Source of the DNA: Steromphala cineraria
Taxonomy: Eukaryota; Mollusca; Gastropoda; Trochida; Trochidae
Direction: 5' to 3'
DNA length: 64,000 nucleotides
NCBI GenBank assembly: GCA_916613615.1
Contig: OU744736.1
Span: 3,108,330-3,172,329, forward strand
Part shown: positions 13,701 through 25,427 of the stretch, in pieces
How positions within the stretch are numbered: the stretch's first letter is position 1
Layout: each line of letters begins with the position of its first letter
The notes under the pieces: generated by a model
Database searches by the model: none
What the model was told of the DNA's origin: nothing
What the model saw: only the letters and a program-made list of their open reading frames with translations
Made by a program: the position numbers and the translations under genes

Positions 13701-16700
13701 CATTAAAAGTAGCTGAAATTAAGCTTACACTTGAAGAGAGATACTGGTAAGTAAAACAGAAAATTCTCTCAAAACACTTGAGCTGCTGCGAATGTGCAAA
13801 ATCATAGTAAGGACACAAAACAATGATGCAACTGATTAACAATTGTATAAAAGTCTGGTATTGTTAGAACAAGATAAAGGCAGGCTAACACAACAAGAGC
13901 ATAGAAATTTTTTTTATAAAATCTTCAACTGTTTTCATGAATGTCTTAAAAAAAGAGAAATCAAATTATCCTTACAGCAGTTGTATTGGAAATCACATGA
14001 CCATGTAGTGCAGAGCACATAGCAATCAGTCCCTGAAAATAAACAAAGCAGCATAATTTATAACTGTAGAATATTCATTATCATCGCCAAAGTTTTACTC
14101 TTGGCTTACTTGTAGATGCATTAATTAGGAAATTTAAGGAAAAAGTTGTAATTATTTAAAGTTTTACAATAAGGAAGTAAATACTTAACGGTGACAATAT
14201 ACTAGTTATCTTTGGTATCACAAATGTAAGTTAAGTAAAGTAATACCTTGTAAGCCAGACAGGCAGGTGACATTACTCTTGGCCTGGAACAGAAACATCA
14301 AAGACAAATATTATTCCTTGGAAAATATAATCAAGTGTAAAAGACAAAATAGATATGTAAGAAAATTGTCACACGTTAGATTAAACATAAAATCTAATAC
14401 GGTATTATTGTTTAGATAATCATTTCAGTGGACGATTTTTTAGTTGACCTCATTATTTGAGAATATAATTTAAGACAGGGAGTTGTTTAAAGAAAAGGAA
14501 GTGGACTACAAATGTTTTGAAGTGATCACCGACCATGTTTCAAACTGTGTAGAGATGCGATCTCCATCCATACGTGTAATCTCAGCCATCATCATTATCG
14601 CGTGATGTGCTGTCGACTCCGAGGCTTTCAGAGAGAACGTCTCTAATAGATCAACCAGGCCCTGTATTAAAAAGTTAAACAAAATCATAGTTACTAGAGA
14701 GACGGAAAACCTTAAATCTGAAGGGTCTTGACAAGGGTTATCGTTTATCAAAGACTTACAAGACTTAGTCAATGTCAAAACATCATGAAGACTACAAAAT
14801 AGTTCACCTCATCAAACCAAAATTCAGAATTGAAATCTAATCCTAGAATGATTTATGATAAATGTCTCATTTTCACTTGTTTTGATAACAAGAGAAGATG
14901 TTTTCTTGAATCTTTTTATTCACTTTAGGTATGTATGTATACCTCAAGGAGGCCCTTCATCCAGTTCTGGAAGCATGTCAGTTGCCGTGGCGTCAAGTCC
15001 TCATCTTCCACTCCCTCCTCTTCGTCATCATCCTCCGGGAACTCCGAGATGTTCAGGGTCTGAAACATGACAGGCAAAACATTACCCCTTTCTTTTCTAA
15101 TATTGTATTAGAAAATGTTTGCCTCCAACTCCAATAAGCATCCATGTGGCAGAATACAATCAAATTTGAGTTTCATGAGCCCTAAGTGGACAGATGAATT
15201 TTTTCAACAGCTTCAGGGAAGTTTTTTTCAATAATAATTTATCAATAATCTTATTTCAAGAGAAACAAGGTTTCTTTGTTAGAGAGAACTACAAACAAAG
15301 ATAACATACAGGTTCCTGTGCTGTAGACCTCTTCCCTCTCTTGTTGCCACGCCCCTTCTTACGGCCACGCCCACTTGTCTGGTTGTGGGAGGAGTTACCG
15401 GAGGAGGAGCTTCGTTTACGCTTGCAGGTACCTGTGGCATAAGATAAAGAGATAGATTAGATAAAGATATATGAACCGTATGGGTTGTTGTAAGCTTCAC
15501 CTTGGCGACATTTAAGCCATTATAAAAAGTAGCAGCAAAACTTGACAGCATAAAAAGTGGTCAGCATAAAACATGAGGAAATATTTTGCTTTTAATGCAC
15601 TTTCTGTCAAAAATATGAGCCACATGAAAATAAAGACATAACCAGATTTTGATAAATTGATAGTAGATAACAATGATTTTAGTAGGTTGGGACCAGAATT
15701 ATAGAAATCGGAGTAATCAGTAAGTACATGATGGGTTGCTTGAAAAATATCAATATTACCTTTTTCCTAAAACTTTTGAAATAACAGGTTTAAATAAATT
15801 GGTAGTGAGTATAGTTACTGCTGTTCACAGGAAGCCAGACAAGGGAGATAACTAATGACCTGTTCATTCATGCCCTGCCAAAATCAGGAAAAGGACACCA
15901 TGACTTCTCTTGATCCATAAAGCATGAAGTAAAGTGTTATATTTTCTGAACCGTTGTCAAAGGACAACCAAAACAAAAATTGATCGTAGGGCCCTGCTGA
16001 TCATTTAAAAGCAAAGCTTCCATAAAAACATACCAAGTCTGCTCCAGATTTTGAGAACATCAACAGCTTTAATGAACAGCTCAGGACTGTAGACTTTGAA
16101 GGCTCCACTGCCTGTAAAGATAACAAGGATGATCAAAATGAGCAAATACTATGATGGATGAAAACACAATTTGTTGCTGTTCTACAAAGAGTCATATTGA
16201 TGTGTCATGATAAAAGCTCACCTGGAATTGTGACAAGTTTGAAGTAACTTGTTGCTGATAGAATAGCTGCAGCCCTCTGATTTGCATTGGCTGTCAGCTG
16301 AAAAGAATCAAACATATAATCACACACAAAGCTAAACCAAAACTTCTGTCACAAGAATGCTGTATCCTCGCACAGCAAGCCACCTGCTATCCAGTGGAGT
16401 TGAAGGTAGAGCCTCTTGACCTTACACAAAGCATGAGTGCTATTTTTTTATGAGAACATTTGTTTTTAATTATTAAACTGACAAATTTCTAAACGGAAAA
16501 ATGAATTAACTGTGCAAGGCATCATTGAGATTGTTGTACAGGAGGTTCCTCATCATCGTATCAATGTGTCTATAAAGGATATTCAAAGATAATTGATTGG
16601 ACATGTTTCCTTATTTCATATTAAACAAATCTATTAGAACAACCTGTACAGCATTTTAGTTTGGAGAGTTTGATTTCCTAAAATTATGAATTACAATGCT

Positions 16701-18724
16701 TTTATTGTTTCAAACTTACAGTTTATATCCCTTACCTACTAAGGCATTTATATCTTACCTTGCTTCCAGTATCAATGAAGTAAGCCAAAACCGTCAGAAT
16801 AGTTTTGATAGAAACATCGTTTTCAACAAGAACTGTCCAGAATCCTGAAAAATACAAAACAATTTGATGCAAACATTTCATAGAGAACACAAGTTGAATG
16901 AAAAGGAAAAGAATACATTTCAGGTGATACCCTAATTTTTCAATTAAGCATCCATATCATAAAATTGAAGTGTATACAGTATCATTAATTAGGGTTCAAA
17001 ACTAGCACTAGTCCGGTAGCCTATGGCTAGTAGCAAATTTGGTAAGATGTATTAACTGAATGACTAATTACATAATGAAAATAACATCATTTGGGCTAGC
17101 TAGAAATGGATTTGAAGAATCAGTTTTTAAATCCACTAACCCAAATGACTAGAAGTTAGACCTCTTTCTGTTTTGTTTTCCACTCAGTTAGATAAACCAT
17201 TTGACGACGTAACACTACTAAGCATTTGGTGTAAAAAATATATCCACATATATAGTCTGTTTATTACGTGACACCCGCGCGAGTTTTATGGTGGGTTTTT
17301 CTCAGACGATATTTACACTGTCTAAATGAAAAGCTAATTAAAGGTGTTTATTAGACAAATTAACAAAAATTAAGTCCAGCTTTTATTTTTTTGAAAAACC
17401 TTTGAACGAAAATCGAGAAGTGGTAAGGTCGAGGTTAGTTGATGTTTATTTCATTGCGTTCTTGTGATATCAATATGAGTTATGTGTCTCATAGATATGC
17501 CAAGGTACTTACTTATAATTTAAGTTGTATCTTTTATAAATAAAACATTTTCTTTTTGTGTATTCTCTATTTGTTATATCATTACCTTCTCCTGTGTTAA
17601 CCTCCTTCTGAACCAGCCAATCAGAGAGGAGTTTCTTGAAGTCCTCAAGCTGAGGAGAGTAGAAGCTATTAGACTGAAATTCTTCAACTGTGTCTTCTGA
17701 CAACTCATCAATTTCCAAGAAGTCTCCATCCCAGACTTTCTTGACCCACTCTGAAAAAAAGCAAATGTGAAAGTCCATCAGTAACTTCATCTACAATGCT
17801 CGCTTAAAATAACTCCAAGATCCACTCTGCTACAACTACTATTTTGGTTTATGTTTATTTCAACACTTTTTGAAAAGACTAGGGGAGAAACAGTTCACAA
17901 CTACACATAAATCAGAAATAGTTGATCCATGTATTTAGGATGTTTTATTGCTTTCTCTTCAATAAACTGTTCACATAAATGTTATTAGCACTTTCCAAAC
18001 ATTCATATACCATGGAAAGAACATGAACTTCTTTGGTCTTTAAATTCTTTGTCTGAGTCTCAGAGATAAAGTTACTGTCCTATTAACTTCCAGTTCGCGA
18101 TTGTGTTGATCTGGAAAATGTCAGCGGCAGTGAATATTGCCTCACTTCTCATTGGTTTTTTTCTTCACTGATTGTGTGTTCTTCTTTATTAATTTGTCAA
18201 ATATAATCAACAAAAATGTAACCTCTAGTTACATGTTTGAAATTGGCTGATGTTAACCCAAGTGCTCATAACTTTTTGTGTATAAACTCATATTAAACTG
18301 AATTGTCCCTTGAATTTCCCACAAATACCACCCTGATACGACTGTCCCTTTAAGGGGTTTTCTTTTTCATACCTAACGTCATTTCTATATTACGATTTTT
18401 CTGTTTTATTGACTAAAAGGTAAAATACTTCCCAATGGATTTCCATGAATAAAAATGCCTGTGAAAGGTGAACAGAACTTCTAATGCACAGTTATCGCAC
18501 CTTTTATTCTACCCAAACTTGTCAGCTGTGCTGTCAACATTCAACCAGTCAACATGTCGCAGTTTCTTTGATCATTAGTGATCTTTTTGTGATAATGACA
18601 ACATATCCTATTTCTTGATTAAAACTTGATATATTTTTTCAACTCAAATTTGTTTAATACCTTCATCAACATGACGTAGAGGCAAGGAAGATATAACTTC
18701 AACTGTGCGATCGATCTCCGCCAT
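4738..18724 (-). CDS. NCAPD3: Condensin-2 complex subunit D3, 5' part (25 exons, 852 codons, 3' end outside window)
   Basis: HEAT-repeat subunit of condensin II, the nuclear complex that compacts mitotic chromosomes. Exons on the minus strand: 18661-18724, 17586-17750, 16759-16844, 16222-16297, 16034-16111, 15310-15431, 14943-15059, 14510-14661, 14247-14283, 13976-14032, 13467-13585, 12950-13061, 12499-12585, 11035-11104, 10750-10837, 9823-9992, 9390-9533, 8661-8794, 8065-8180, 7585-7698, 7203-7277, 6542-6644, 5679-5784, 4939-5025, 4738-4814. They total 2556 nt, exactly 852 codons, and phases agree at every junction. The protein starts MAEIDRTVEVISSLPL, followed by WVKKVWDGDF as in the vertebrate N terminus. 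Residues ~157-197 are a basic Arg/Lys/Gly linker and ~198-220 an acidic stretch. Family landmarks include CTKVPDKSEYRTKVAQ, VISMLRRRSHDQKVNVRKAA, CSDPSLSVRKQA and LPLVMDRETTLQDK. Exon 8 uses donor 14508-14509, because the nearer GT at 14528 breaks the frame. Human NCAPD3 is about 1500 aa, so roughly the last 40% lies beyond the array. Confidence 0.95.
5990..6374. mobile_element. Small repeat element with two tandem core units in NCAPD3 intron 22
   Basis: It is bounded by an 11-bp inverted repeat: tagctcatcag at 5990-6000 and ctgatgagcta at 6364-6374. Two diverged core units share aataggtttttaag (6013 and 6132) and atttagaatcc followed by gccaagga (about 146 bp apart). The right part has a GGACGG-like run (gacggccggacgcc). 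The architecture resembles the other pearl-like elements here. Open frames inside it are accidental. Confidence 0.55.
6494..6545. repeat. Fragment of a GAGTGAGTTA...CCGCTTGGGGAATATT dispersed repeat (mollusc SINE-like)
   Basis: gtgagtgagttatggttt followed by caccgcttggggaatatt recurs at 13597-13655 and 34734-34790. This phrase resembles a SINE-like sequence common in gastropod genomes. Here it abuts exon 22 of NCAPD3, and its last bases supply part of the donor region. Only the conserved head is visible. Confidence 0.5.
8795..9389 (-). repeat. NCAPD3 intron 17 built of copies of its own splice junctions
   Basis: The exon 18 acceptor neighbourhood (catcagctaggtctgaca, just right of 8775) recurs in diverged form at ~8861 (catcatttagatctgcca), ~9187, ~9265 and ~9341 (atcaactagatctgccac). 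The exon 17 donor neighbourhood at 9380-9400 (tgaacctacttgcgttaaat) is repeated nearly exactly at ~9228-9247. The main repeat offset is 154 bp (9187 to 9341). A separate mobile element is inserted at about 8893-9150. Confidence 0.75.
8893..9150. mobile_element. Short pearl/Helitron-like non-autonomous element remnant
   Basis: It lies inside NCAPD3 intron 17. It carries gtcaaggtcaaggtcacaag, a phrase shared with the larger element at 25429-26880, then a short ACGG-type run (acggacagacggacagg) and a terminal palindrome-like stretch (ccggaatctccgattcggga). The layout of core, microsatellite and GC hairpin matches pearl-like elements known from bivalves. Ends are approximate and no coding capacity is seen. 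Confidence 0.5.
11236..12282. mobile_element. Non-autonomous Tc1/mariner-type DNA transposon
   Basis: It lies in the NCAPD3 intron between exons 13 and 14. Left end cagtggtccctcgttgtaac. The inverted right end reads cagtgttccctcgctatacc on the other strand. A TA dinucleotide flanks both sides (11234-11235 and 12283-12284), the target duplication of the Tc1/mariner superfamily. Subterminal phrases with ccgcgttaca occur near both ends. No transposase could be recognised in the ~1.05 kb between, so the element appears non-autonomous. Confidence 0.75.
13597..13655. repeat. Fragment of the GAGTGAGTTA dispersed repeat
   Basis: gtgagtgagttattgtttta then cgccgctcgggcaatatttc then cagccattagcggcg, the same family as at 6494 and 34734. 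It lies in the intron just upstream of NCAPD3 exon 11 on the minus strand. Confidence 0.55.
17172..17446 (+). repeat. Dispersed repeat, copy 1 (second copy at 33752)
   Basis: About 275 bp shared with 33752-34088 in the same orientation, including cactactaagcatttggtg, tatagtctgtttattacg and gacacccgcgcgag, and ending at gttagttgatgttt. Copy 1 lacks a segment present in copy 2. No coding sequence or terminal repeat was identified. It lies in NCAPD3 intron 2. Confidence 0.75.
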
Positions 18725-19068
18725 TTTTCAATTTTGGCGCTGTTTTCGTATTTCGAACAACATCCGGTTTGATGTAAAATGATTGATAATATAATACGAA
18801 CCAGATGTAAATAAAAGGATATGATTTAAACTTAACAATCTTTTTGATGGACAACATTTTCTGTTTTTTTTCATCAACCAATCATCATTATTTTTAAGAT
18901 AATAGTTTGGAAATAATTTCTGTAAAGCAAATGGGTACATTTTGGGAATATCTTGGAAGCGAAACGAAAGATTATTGTCATTGGCTAAATCTTGCACACC
19001 CTCGTAATTTCATTGGCTAACAAGAAGGGCAGGTTGTTGCAGGAGGCAAGTTCAAGGTCGAAGTCAAC
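18725..19068. promoter_or_regulatory. Bidirectional promoter between NCAPD3 and GCAT
   Basis: Only 344 bp separate the two start codons of these divergent genes. The interval holds three CCAAT-type sites: CCAAT at 18878-18882, and inverted ATTGG at 18980-18984 and 19012-19016, the last two 32 bp apart. No clear TATA box is seen. CCAAT pairs bound by NF-Y are usual in cell-cycle promoters, which suits NCAPD3. Use by both genes is inferred from spacing. Confidence 0.65.
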
Positions 19069-22000
19069 ATGGAGTTGCTGAAAAAAGCTATCATCCAATC
19101 AAGAGGTATATATATATACATATTTATAATGTGTCGTTGTTTGACTCAGTATTCATGTTGGAAGTATTTGCTTTATTTATATCTCCGTATGTGTATAAAT
19201 TCCCAAGTAGATGTTGTGTCCCCGATTAAATGAAACATTGGTCTGAATAGATCTAGCCTAGTGGAGGATGGTCTACTAGATGCACATGCTAAACAGATGT
19301 CAGAAATAAGAACAGATGTCAGAAATAAGAACAGATGGATATGAATGACTTTAATTTGGTATGCAACAAATTACAAATTAAAAGATTGTTATTGAGTACC
19401 GATACTCAAATTGTCAACTTCTCTGAGAATGAGGATTAAAATTACATATTAAAGAGAAATATTCAAACATATTAAAGCCTATTGACTTAATGATTTTAGA
19501 ATAAAATGCAAATTAATTCACTTAACATTAAGTGAACAATGAGCATAGTGACGTTTCAGTTCTATTTGTCAACATTTTTATTTGATCATCCAATTCCATT
19601 AAAGTTAAGTATATGTATAAATGTTTTTAAAATGTCTCTCATGAAAAGATATAATTATATGGCAATCAAACAGGTATTACTTCTACTCTGGCAGGGAGAG
19701 ATTATATGATGTCTCTATTTAGCATACCGGTAACTTTTTGATCCTAAAGTTTTGATCATTATGCAATTCTTTCAGTCAAACAAGTTTCATAATTTTATAC
19801 CAAGTTTAATATGAAAATAATGTTGAAAATAAGCCCATTTTTTTTTCAAATTTAGACATATGATCATAAGATATTTTTTTATTGTAAATATCTACTGTAT
19901 AAAGTGTCTTTTAACGTATTTTCTTTGTGTCATTTAGTTAAAGATTACTGCAATTCAGATTTTTTCTGGCCATTCAAGTGAAAACCTTGCTCTTGATTGC
20001 TTTATCATTGTCGTTGCTTTAGGTCCCATCACTCGGCATCTGACTGGTGTCCGAAACACAGCAACTTTGAGTGCGACACGTGATCTGCTGGAGAAGGAAT
20101 TGGAAGATATCCGAGATGCCGGCACTTGGAAAGCTGAGCGAGTCATCACATCTCCACAAGGGGCTTCTATCCATGTTCAGGGCCGGAAGGATAATATTCT
20201 CAACTTCTGTGCTAATAACTATCTTGGTTTGTCAGTAAGTGTTCTCTCTTTTGGTTATTGATAAAGAATTCAATGAGTTTTTAAGTATGTTTGAATTAAA
20301 ATGAAAAGGATTACATTTAATGGAACATTGTTTCATTTTTTTGAGTTTCATGTGTTTTACTTTTGAAAGAAAATCATTTGTACCTGTGTTGATTAGTAAA
20401 TTTTAAATGATGTTACTGTTACTTAGTGGTTGACAAGACTTTGATTATAGTGAGAGTTGTCTCCCCTCAGAGTCGCCCAGACGTGATCAAGGCAGTCACA
20501 GAGAAGCTAAGAAATGGCAGGAAAGCTTAAATTACAATTTTGACTTGAACCTGTTATTGCTTGTTGGAAAGTTAGCCAGGACCTTGTTTAAATGTTACTT
20601 AGAGCTTGACAAAGCTTTGGCTACAATTAGAGTTGTCTCCCCTCAGAGTCACCCTGAAGTGATCGAGGCAGGCAAGAAGGCACTGAACACTCATGGCGCA
20701 GGTCTCAGCTCCGTCAGGTTTATCTGTGGAACACAGGTGAGTGGTAACAACACCACACCTTCGATTTGTTTATTAACATTGCTTGTTAAAAGGGTGAAAT
20801 GTCATGGTGAATCCACATTCATTGAATCATATTCTTTTTAAAAAAAGTCTGTTAAAGCTCTAAGGTGATCATATATTTGATGTTTGTAGGTGTAGTTTGG
20901 ATTTGAAAAGGTTTAAGTATTTCTTTATGTTTTGCAAATTTTAACTAAGGGTAATATATTAAACTGAGATTTCTATGTGTTTGACTGCAGTACTAACTTA
21001 GGCCGATGATGAGATCTTTAAAAAATGATTGTTAATTTAAAATCCTTCCTTGCATTAATTCAGGATATCCATAAAGAGCTTGAAGAGAAGATTGCTAAGT
21101 TCCACGGGAAGGAGGACGCAATCCTCTACATCAGCTGTTTTGACGCTAATGCCGGTATCTTTGAGGTGCTGCTATCCCCCGAGGATGCCGCCATCTCAGA
21201 TGAGCTGAACCACGCCTCCATTATTGATGGGATACGGCTCTGTAAGGCTCAGAGACATCGCTACAAGCACAGGGACCTTGCAGGTGGGTGAAGACATATG
21301 AGTAGCGATGTTTGAGCTGATGCCCTGCACTGCTGAAGTTTACTTAGAGAGATCTCGTCAAGATAAGATCATTCTTGTGGAAAATATCTCAAGATTTAGA
21401 AATAGACATCACTACAAGCACAGGGACCTTGTAGGTGGGGGAAGACAGAAGAGTATAGGTGCCTCATTGCATTATTTTTTATAAAGTGTGATCTAGTAAA
21501 GATAGTATTTATCTTGTGGAAAATATTTATACAAGCAGTTAACACAGGGACAGTGTAGACAGGAATTATCCAGGAAAATATTTTTGTGATATATATTTCC
21601 ATATGTGAATTTTGCTGAAAAGTAGAGAGTAACGTAATCATGTGGCAGCATTCGGATGTGATACACTCTAAAGTATGGGATTGAGATATTGTCACTTGAA
21701 TCAATCTTTATAATTAAAGCAATAAACAAGTAAGTATTTCATATCATTGTTATGATTCCAGATCTGGAGGGAATCCTGAAGGAGACACAGAACCTACGTC
21801 AGCGTCTCATCATATCAGATGGAGTCTTCAGCATGGACGGGAATGTTGCTCCACTCAAGTAGGAGAATAAGTTTTACAGATCTATATGGTGGATTTATTT
21901 TGACAACATCTTATTTCTTGAAATGATTGGCCTGAAAGGAATAATCATATCGAAGCCAATGATTTCTATCTCAGATGGAATCTTCATTAAAGGGAATAAT

Positions 22001-25000
22001 AAGTAGGAGATGTAGTCTTTAGGATGTATTGGGTTTATATTAATTGCAGTGTGTTGGAAGATCTACATTATTTATCAGAATTGATTATCTCAAAAAGACC
22101 CGTTAAGGCTGAACTGATTTTGAGTTTTTGTGGTTGATAATTTGTATGATCCTGCTAAGCATCATGGTGTATTGATGTGCCAGAAAGTAAACAGAGCATC
22201 TAATACCAACCATGTATTCCCAAAAGGATTTCATAATCTGCATCACATCATGATAGTGAAGATTGAACTCCTGATCTGTATGACGTAATCAGGGTGCTAA
22301 TCATGATCTGTATGACGTCATGAAATTATGATCTGTTTGATGTCATGAAATTATGATCTGTATGACATCATGATAGTGAAAATTGACATCCTGATCTGTA
22401 TGACGTCATAAAGTAGATTGAAATCATGATGTGTATGATGTCACGCTAGAGAAAATTGAAATCATCTGTATGACGTCATTATAAAGTAGATTGAATTAAT
22501 GATCTGTATGACGTCATGATAGTGTAGATTGAAGCCTTTGACTGAATGACTGTTGACATCCGTTACTCTTCTATGTACCATCAAGAGATGCGTGTGATGT
22601 CATGATACTGTAGATTGTAACTAATAAATGTTGCCCTAACTCTTATGTTCAATCCCAACTCCAGAGACCTGTGTGATCTGGCTGACAAGTACAAGGCTAT
22701 GGTGTTCACTGATGAGTGTCACGCTACTGGATTCTTCGGCAAGACAGGCAGGTCAGTATTTTACTATAATCTAATCTCAGACCCAGTTGAATTCTGTTCT
22801 GAGCATGGAACCCTTTATAGATTTTAATTTGAAAATCATGTGTGTAATAAGTCAACTTTTAATTCACCATAATCGCAGAATTACATAGAAGATAATTTCT
22901 TCATGTTATCAAGCAAACAATGACACAATAGTACTTTCAACATTTATTTCAAAATGTCACATTCTTGCAATAAAGAAGTTAAAAATCGAAACAACTGTAA
23001 TTATTCTAAACAACTTTGACTGATAAATGCCTTCAAAGGGCGATCAGATATAAATGAAAGAATCTGATAGTGAAATATATTCAATGCTGTATTTGTGATG
23101 TTGACAGAGGGACCGAGGAGTACTTCAACCTGAACAACCGAGTGGACATCATCAACTCCACTCTGGGCAAGGCACTAGGAGGAGCTGCAGGTCCGTTCAA
23201 CTATGTGTTTATTTGTGAAAATCACACTTACGTGAAATGTCAATGTAACCTTTTATTATGTTCTAAGTCAATATTAGAAATCTTTTTGCAATGTTAGTGA
23301 CTTATGCATAAAAGTGGATTGTCTGTAACCAGGATGGAGGAAGAAATTGATAAAAAAAAGTATATCCTTTTCTGCAATAGCATCCATTTTCAAATATCAT
23401 GATATAGAGGCATGGTCTTGAAAATAAGCAAAACCTGAAATAAACGCAAGGTAAAGAATTGATGTCAGGGTGATGATGGTTTTAAATATATAGATGCTGG
23501 GTTCCAAACAGACAGGTTTGAGATGTGTTAATTTGATTTGTCATACATCATGCTATCATATCTTGAAGTTGATTTTTGAAAAATAAATATTAATTTTATC
23601 ATTTAATTCTATCATTTACCTTGTTTGTTATTCCCACCAGGTGGCTACACGACTGGACCAAAGCAGCTGATTGACCTGTTGCGTCAGAGGTCGCGACCCT
23701 ATCTGTTCTCCAACACCCTTCCCCCTCCGGTGGTCGCCTGTGCTAGCAAGGTAGGGAAACACTGCATGTAGGTGTTGTAAGGGAAAGGATCATGTGGTTC
23801 CTTGCAATGCAGCATTGCTCAGTTGACAACTACCTATGTGTGAGGTTCAGTGTAAAGAATAGGTGATACTTTCTCGATAGGTGGGTGACCTAATCAATTG
23901 TCGGATAATATAAAGATGATTTAAGATTTGATCCGAGATGATGTTATGATAGAGCAGTGTTGTGCGGTGCAGAGGTTACATGGTTTGACCACTGATAAAG
24001 AAATTCAGGGCTTGAATCCAAATATTGGCTCAGCATCTTTTCATGTTGAAGTACTGGTTTTTCATGTGGTAATTTTTTAATGCAATATAATGTTGAAAGT
24101 TAGTTTAACTAGTTTCAGACAGACCTTGCAGTTTTCACAAAATAATTCTCTCCTATTGCAGTATGTGACTACTCTAAGTGAAATGCTCCTTAGGTTGTGT
24201 TCAACCTAAGTCCTTAAAACCTCACTTTAAACTATTCAAAAAGATTCAATGAAATGGATCTTGCCAAGAGAAATATTCGTTTCTAAACAGAAAAAGGTGA
24301 ACAAATTCTGATCTTGTCCAGAGATGTAACTGATACAGTTTTATGTACATCTTACATTACTAGTTAAAATTTTTAAAAAGAACTGTGCAGCAACACATGT
24401 ATACTCCCAACAATAAGGATGAGATCATGTATAAGAATTAGAGCGAATTTTGTTTGCTTGTTGCAGGCATTTGACCTGATCATGGCGAGCCCCGACCTGC
24501 CCAAGAAGGTTCTCTCAAACACTCGCCGCTTCCGGGAAGGGATGGAGAGCGCAGGATTCAATGTCGCTGTGAGTAAAATCATTTAGACAAATAATTTCTA
24601 AATCTAGTAAACATGTCCCATTGACAACATAGTTACACTTATCATGATTTGTGAAGGGGCCTCATGATTGTTTATGACTTGCTGATTGTCATAAAGTCAA
24701 TGATTATTGGATATCTCATCAGCATGAGTTTGTTTGCCAGGGCGACCCAGAACACCCTATCTGTCCTGTTATGCTCGGGGACGCCAGACTTGCCTCTACT
24801 TTTGCTGACCAGATGCTAGGTGAGAGTCTTGAATTACTCTTCGCACATGGAAGAAACTTTCTGGGATAGCCCATCTTCGATGAATACCCTGTCTCTTACC
24901 AAGGCATTCCTTCATGACTCATGGGTCCTGCTTCTTTGGTACATACTTTGCGCTAATATGTAATAACTGATAAAATAACAAGTATTTAATAAGATGAGTT

Positions 25001-25388
25001 CGTAGTAATATTTTGTTCTACTCTACTCTTTTTTGCAGAACGTGGAATTTATGTGATTGGCTTCAGTTATCCAGTAGTACCAAAAGGTGAGATGATGCAG
25101 CATTACAAACCTCTTAATGATATTCAATGATACTATTTGTTCCTTTCTTGCAAAAGTTATAAGGGAATTATTCAGAACTTTTGTTCAAATAGATTTTGCT
25201 TTTTTAAACTTCTTCTCAATAAATTGCAAGTCCAGAGAACTGGAATCTTGTACACAGATACGTTTGCCAATCCAAGGACAATCCACAACCTTTAGGACTA
25301 TTTTTAATTTTTATAAAGACATAGAGAGGTGAAAGTGCATGTTCTACTGCACCACCAATTTCAAATTGCTGATTTACTGACTAATGTC

Positions 25389-25427
<39 letters not shown>

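Noticed and set aside
14528..14529. Donor of NCAPD3 exon 8 at the first GT
   Set aside because: It puts a later exon in a frame that loses the conserved SPACLAYKGLIAMCSALHG stretch. The GT at 14508-14509 keeps all phases.
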